Positions 62,818 to 64,000 of a stretch of DNA of 64,000 nucleotides are shown here, in pieces (position 1 is the stretch's first letter; every line of letters starts with the position of its first letter). The stretch is from Aquabacterium sp. (lineage in GTDB: Bacteria; Pseudomonadota; Gammaproteobacteria; Burkholderiales; Burkholderiaceae_C): the NCBI RefSeq assembly GCF_016195855.1, contig NZ_JACPYU010000025.1:98953-162952 (forward strand), written 5' to 3'. The translations under genes were made by a program, and so were the position numbers. The notes under the pieces were generated by a model. That model was not told where the DNA came from, did no database searches, and was given only the letters and a program-made list of their open reading frames with translations.

Positions 62818-64000
62818 GACAGCACCTCTTCCTGCGTACGTGCCGAAATCAGCGTCAACTTGGTGAAGCTGTTCGCGTGCACATACATACCAAAGAATTG
62901 ATCAAGCACAGCAGCGAACAGGCCCAAACCTGTACCGACAAAGCTGTCCTCATCGACGGTAACGCGTACCTCAGTTCCCCGAACAAAAGTCGCGTAGGGT
63001 TCACCGGGCAACCAGGCCGTGGTGGGTTTGAACGCGATACCCACCAACCCATCGATCTGACGGCGGTTGGAGGCGCTACGCGGCAAGTCATAAAGCCGCA
63101 GCATTTCCTTGAGCGCATCAATGCCCCCACCCGACAGCGACAAGTGATTGAGCGATAAATGCGAGATCAACCGCCAAAGCGCACCTCGCCCACGTTCAAA
63201 GCGGTGAGCAGGTGTCGCCTTGCGAAGCAAGCGAATTTCCCTTGCAACGCTGCCCCCCTCCATGAACAAGTCTCCGCCAGTTGCACCGAATGGCAACAAC
63301 GACGGCAGATCGCGATTGGTCGCGGTCACGGTCAAAGACAGGGTATCTGTCTGGGGCATAGCCGGGTCAAAATCGACATCAACCACCGACAATTCCATCT
63401 CATATCCAGGGCTGGTTTCGGCGACATCCTCGTCCCAGCGGGCGGACCAGTACCGCCCGCCAACGCGCTTGGCCATCGAGTCGTCGACATCTGCTCGACG
63501 GCGTACCAGGGTAGATGGCAAGCTGTCCAGATCCGGGTGATCTGAATCCCTCAATAGGTCATCGTGCTGCAAGGAGAAAAAGGGGCGGAACTCTTGGACC
63601 GTCTCGCCTTGAGGCGTCTGCCTGACGCGGAATACCCGATCAATGGAGTAGACCTCGTAACCAAAGGCTCGACGCGAATCAACGAGCACCGGATACGACG
63701 ACGATGCATGTGAGACACGGATTGGATCCGCAGGTTGCTTGAACAGATTAATCACAGGCGTGCAACCGAGAACCAGACTACCCTCGTGTATGGTCTCGAG
63801 CAAACGGGACTCATCGGAGTCAGCCCGAACACCTGATAACAGCAGATGCACGGTCAAGGTACGCCTGCTACCGTTGCCCCCATCATTCTGTTCAGGCTGA
63901 CGGGCTTCAAATGGCACGGGCACGGTCAAATCAATGAAGTTGAACTTCTCTGGATAAGCGAAATACTCCGTCAGCAGTCTGTATGCAGGATGCGAGCGAG
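62781..64000 (-). CDS. tssF: Type VI secretion baseplate protein TssF, C-terminal part
   Basis: About 406 residues of TssF; the 5' end lies beyond the window edge. At the edge the frame reads RSHPAYRLLTEYFAYPEKF then NFIDL, the most conserved TssF segment, and continues FKQPADPIRV and HASSSYPVLVDS. The C-terminal half contains the RFERGRGALWRLISHLSLNH block. The frame is open to the last base, so an apparent start at 63929 is not real. It precedes tssG with an overlap of 37 bases, the usual tssF-tssG order. Confidence 0.94.
   Translation of the reverse strand, partial: RSHPAYRLLTEYFAYPEKFNFIDLTVPVPFEARQPEQNDGGNGSRRTLTVHLLLSGVRADSDESRLLETIHEGSLVLGCTPVINLFKQPADPIRVSHASSSYPVLVDSRRAFGYEVYSIDRVFRVRQTPQGETVQEFRPFFSLQHDDLLRDSDHPDLDSLPSTLVRRRADVDDSMAKRVGGRYWSARWDEDVAETSPGYEMELSVVDVDFDPAMPQTDTLSLTVTATNRDLPSLLPFGATGGDLFMEGGSVAREIRLLRKATPAHRFERGRGALWRLISHLSLNHLSLSGGGIDALKEMLRLYDLPRSASNRRQIDGLVGIAFKPTTAWLPGEPYATFVRGTEVRVTVDEDSFVGTGLGLFAAVLDQFFGMYVHANSFTKLTLISARTQEEVLSCPPRNGEMPLV

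Noticed and set aside
63859-63929. Apparent TTG start of tssF at 63929
   Set aside because: The frame continues upstream to the window edge with the conserved TssF segment HPAYRLLTEYFAYPEKF, so the gene is cut by the window.

Overview
The window is a GC-rich, densely packed bacterial chromosome segment. It most likely comes from a betaproteobacterium of the order Burkholderiales. The evidence is a small coiled-coil gene followed by zapA and a betaproteobacterial-type 6S RNA, a Cupriavidus-like soluble NAD-linked hydrogenase, a PEP-CTERM protein and a type VI secretion locus. The genus cannot be read from the sequence; an Aquabacterium/Leptothrix-like relative is a guess. No tRNA, rRNA, CRISPR array, insertion sequence or phage gene was seen.

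Layout. 1-10605 (minus strand) is one long cobalamin operon behind a B12 riboswitch (10375-10605). Reading away from the riboswitch it holds two TonB-dependent receptors, cobU, btuF, btuC, btuD, cobB, cobO, cbiB and a CobC/CobD-type aminotransferase cut by the window edge. 10691-12606 holds a ZapB-like protein, zapA, 6S RNA, a two-way terminator and a degenerate GGDEF protein. 12850-21479 is a mixed housekeeping stretch: a beta-hydroxyacid dehydrogenase, a PEP-CTERM protein, pfkB, a cardiolipin synthase, several exported proteins, a transglutaminase-like protein and a heme-binding beta-barrel protein.

21617-32720 is a near-continuous unit hypBFCDE-hoxFUYHW-hypA encoding a group 3d [NiFe] hydrogenase and its maturation factors. 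32817-37009 encodes a short KdpD-like kinase, a KdpE-like regulator and the K+ transporter Kup. 36999-43711 holds a cytochrome P450, an AraC regulator and a fatty-acid operon (fadH, an NTF2-like gene, an enoyl-CoA hydratase). In that operon fadH is interrupted by an amber codon at a conserved glutamine, and a PadR regulator with two identical-core palindromic operators faces it. 43750-48135 holds three diguanylate cyclases.

48472-56549 is the least explained enzyme island: an FAD dehydrogenase, a ThDP enzyme, a KAS-III-like protein without the usual catalytic Cys/Asn and with a hairpin over its ribosome binding site, a flavin amine oxidase, and a second ThDP enzyme preceded by three tandem 14-bp repeats. 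It may be an uncharacterised metabolic or biosynthetic pathway. 56558-58103 encodes two paralogous membrane-anchored proteins built of repeated beta-strand-like segments. 58425-64000 is the end of a type VI secretion locus (tssF, tssG, clpV and a small unknown gene).
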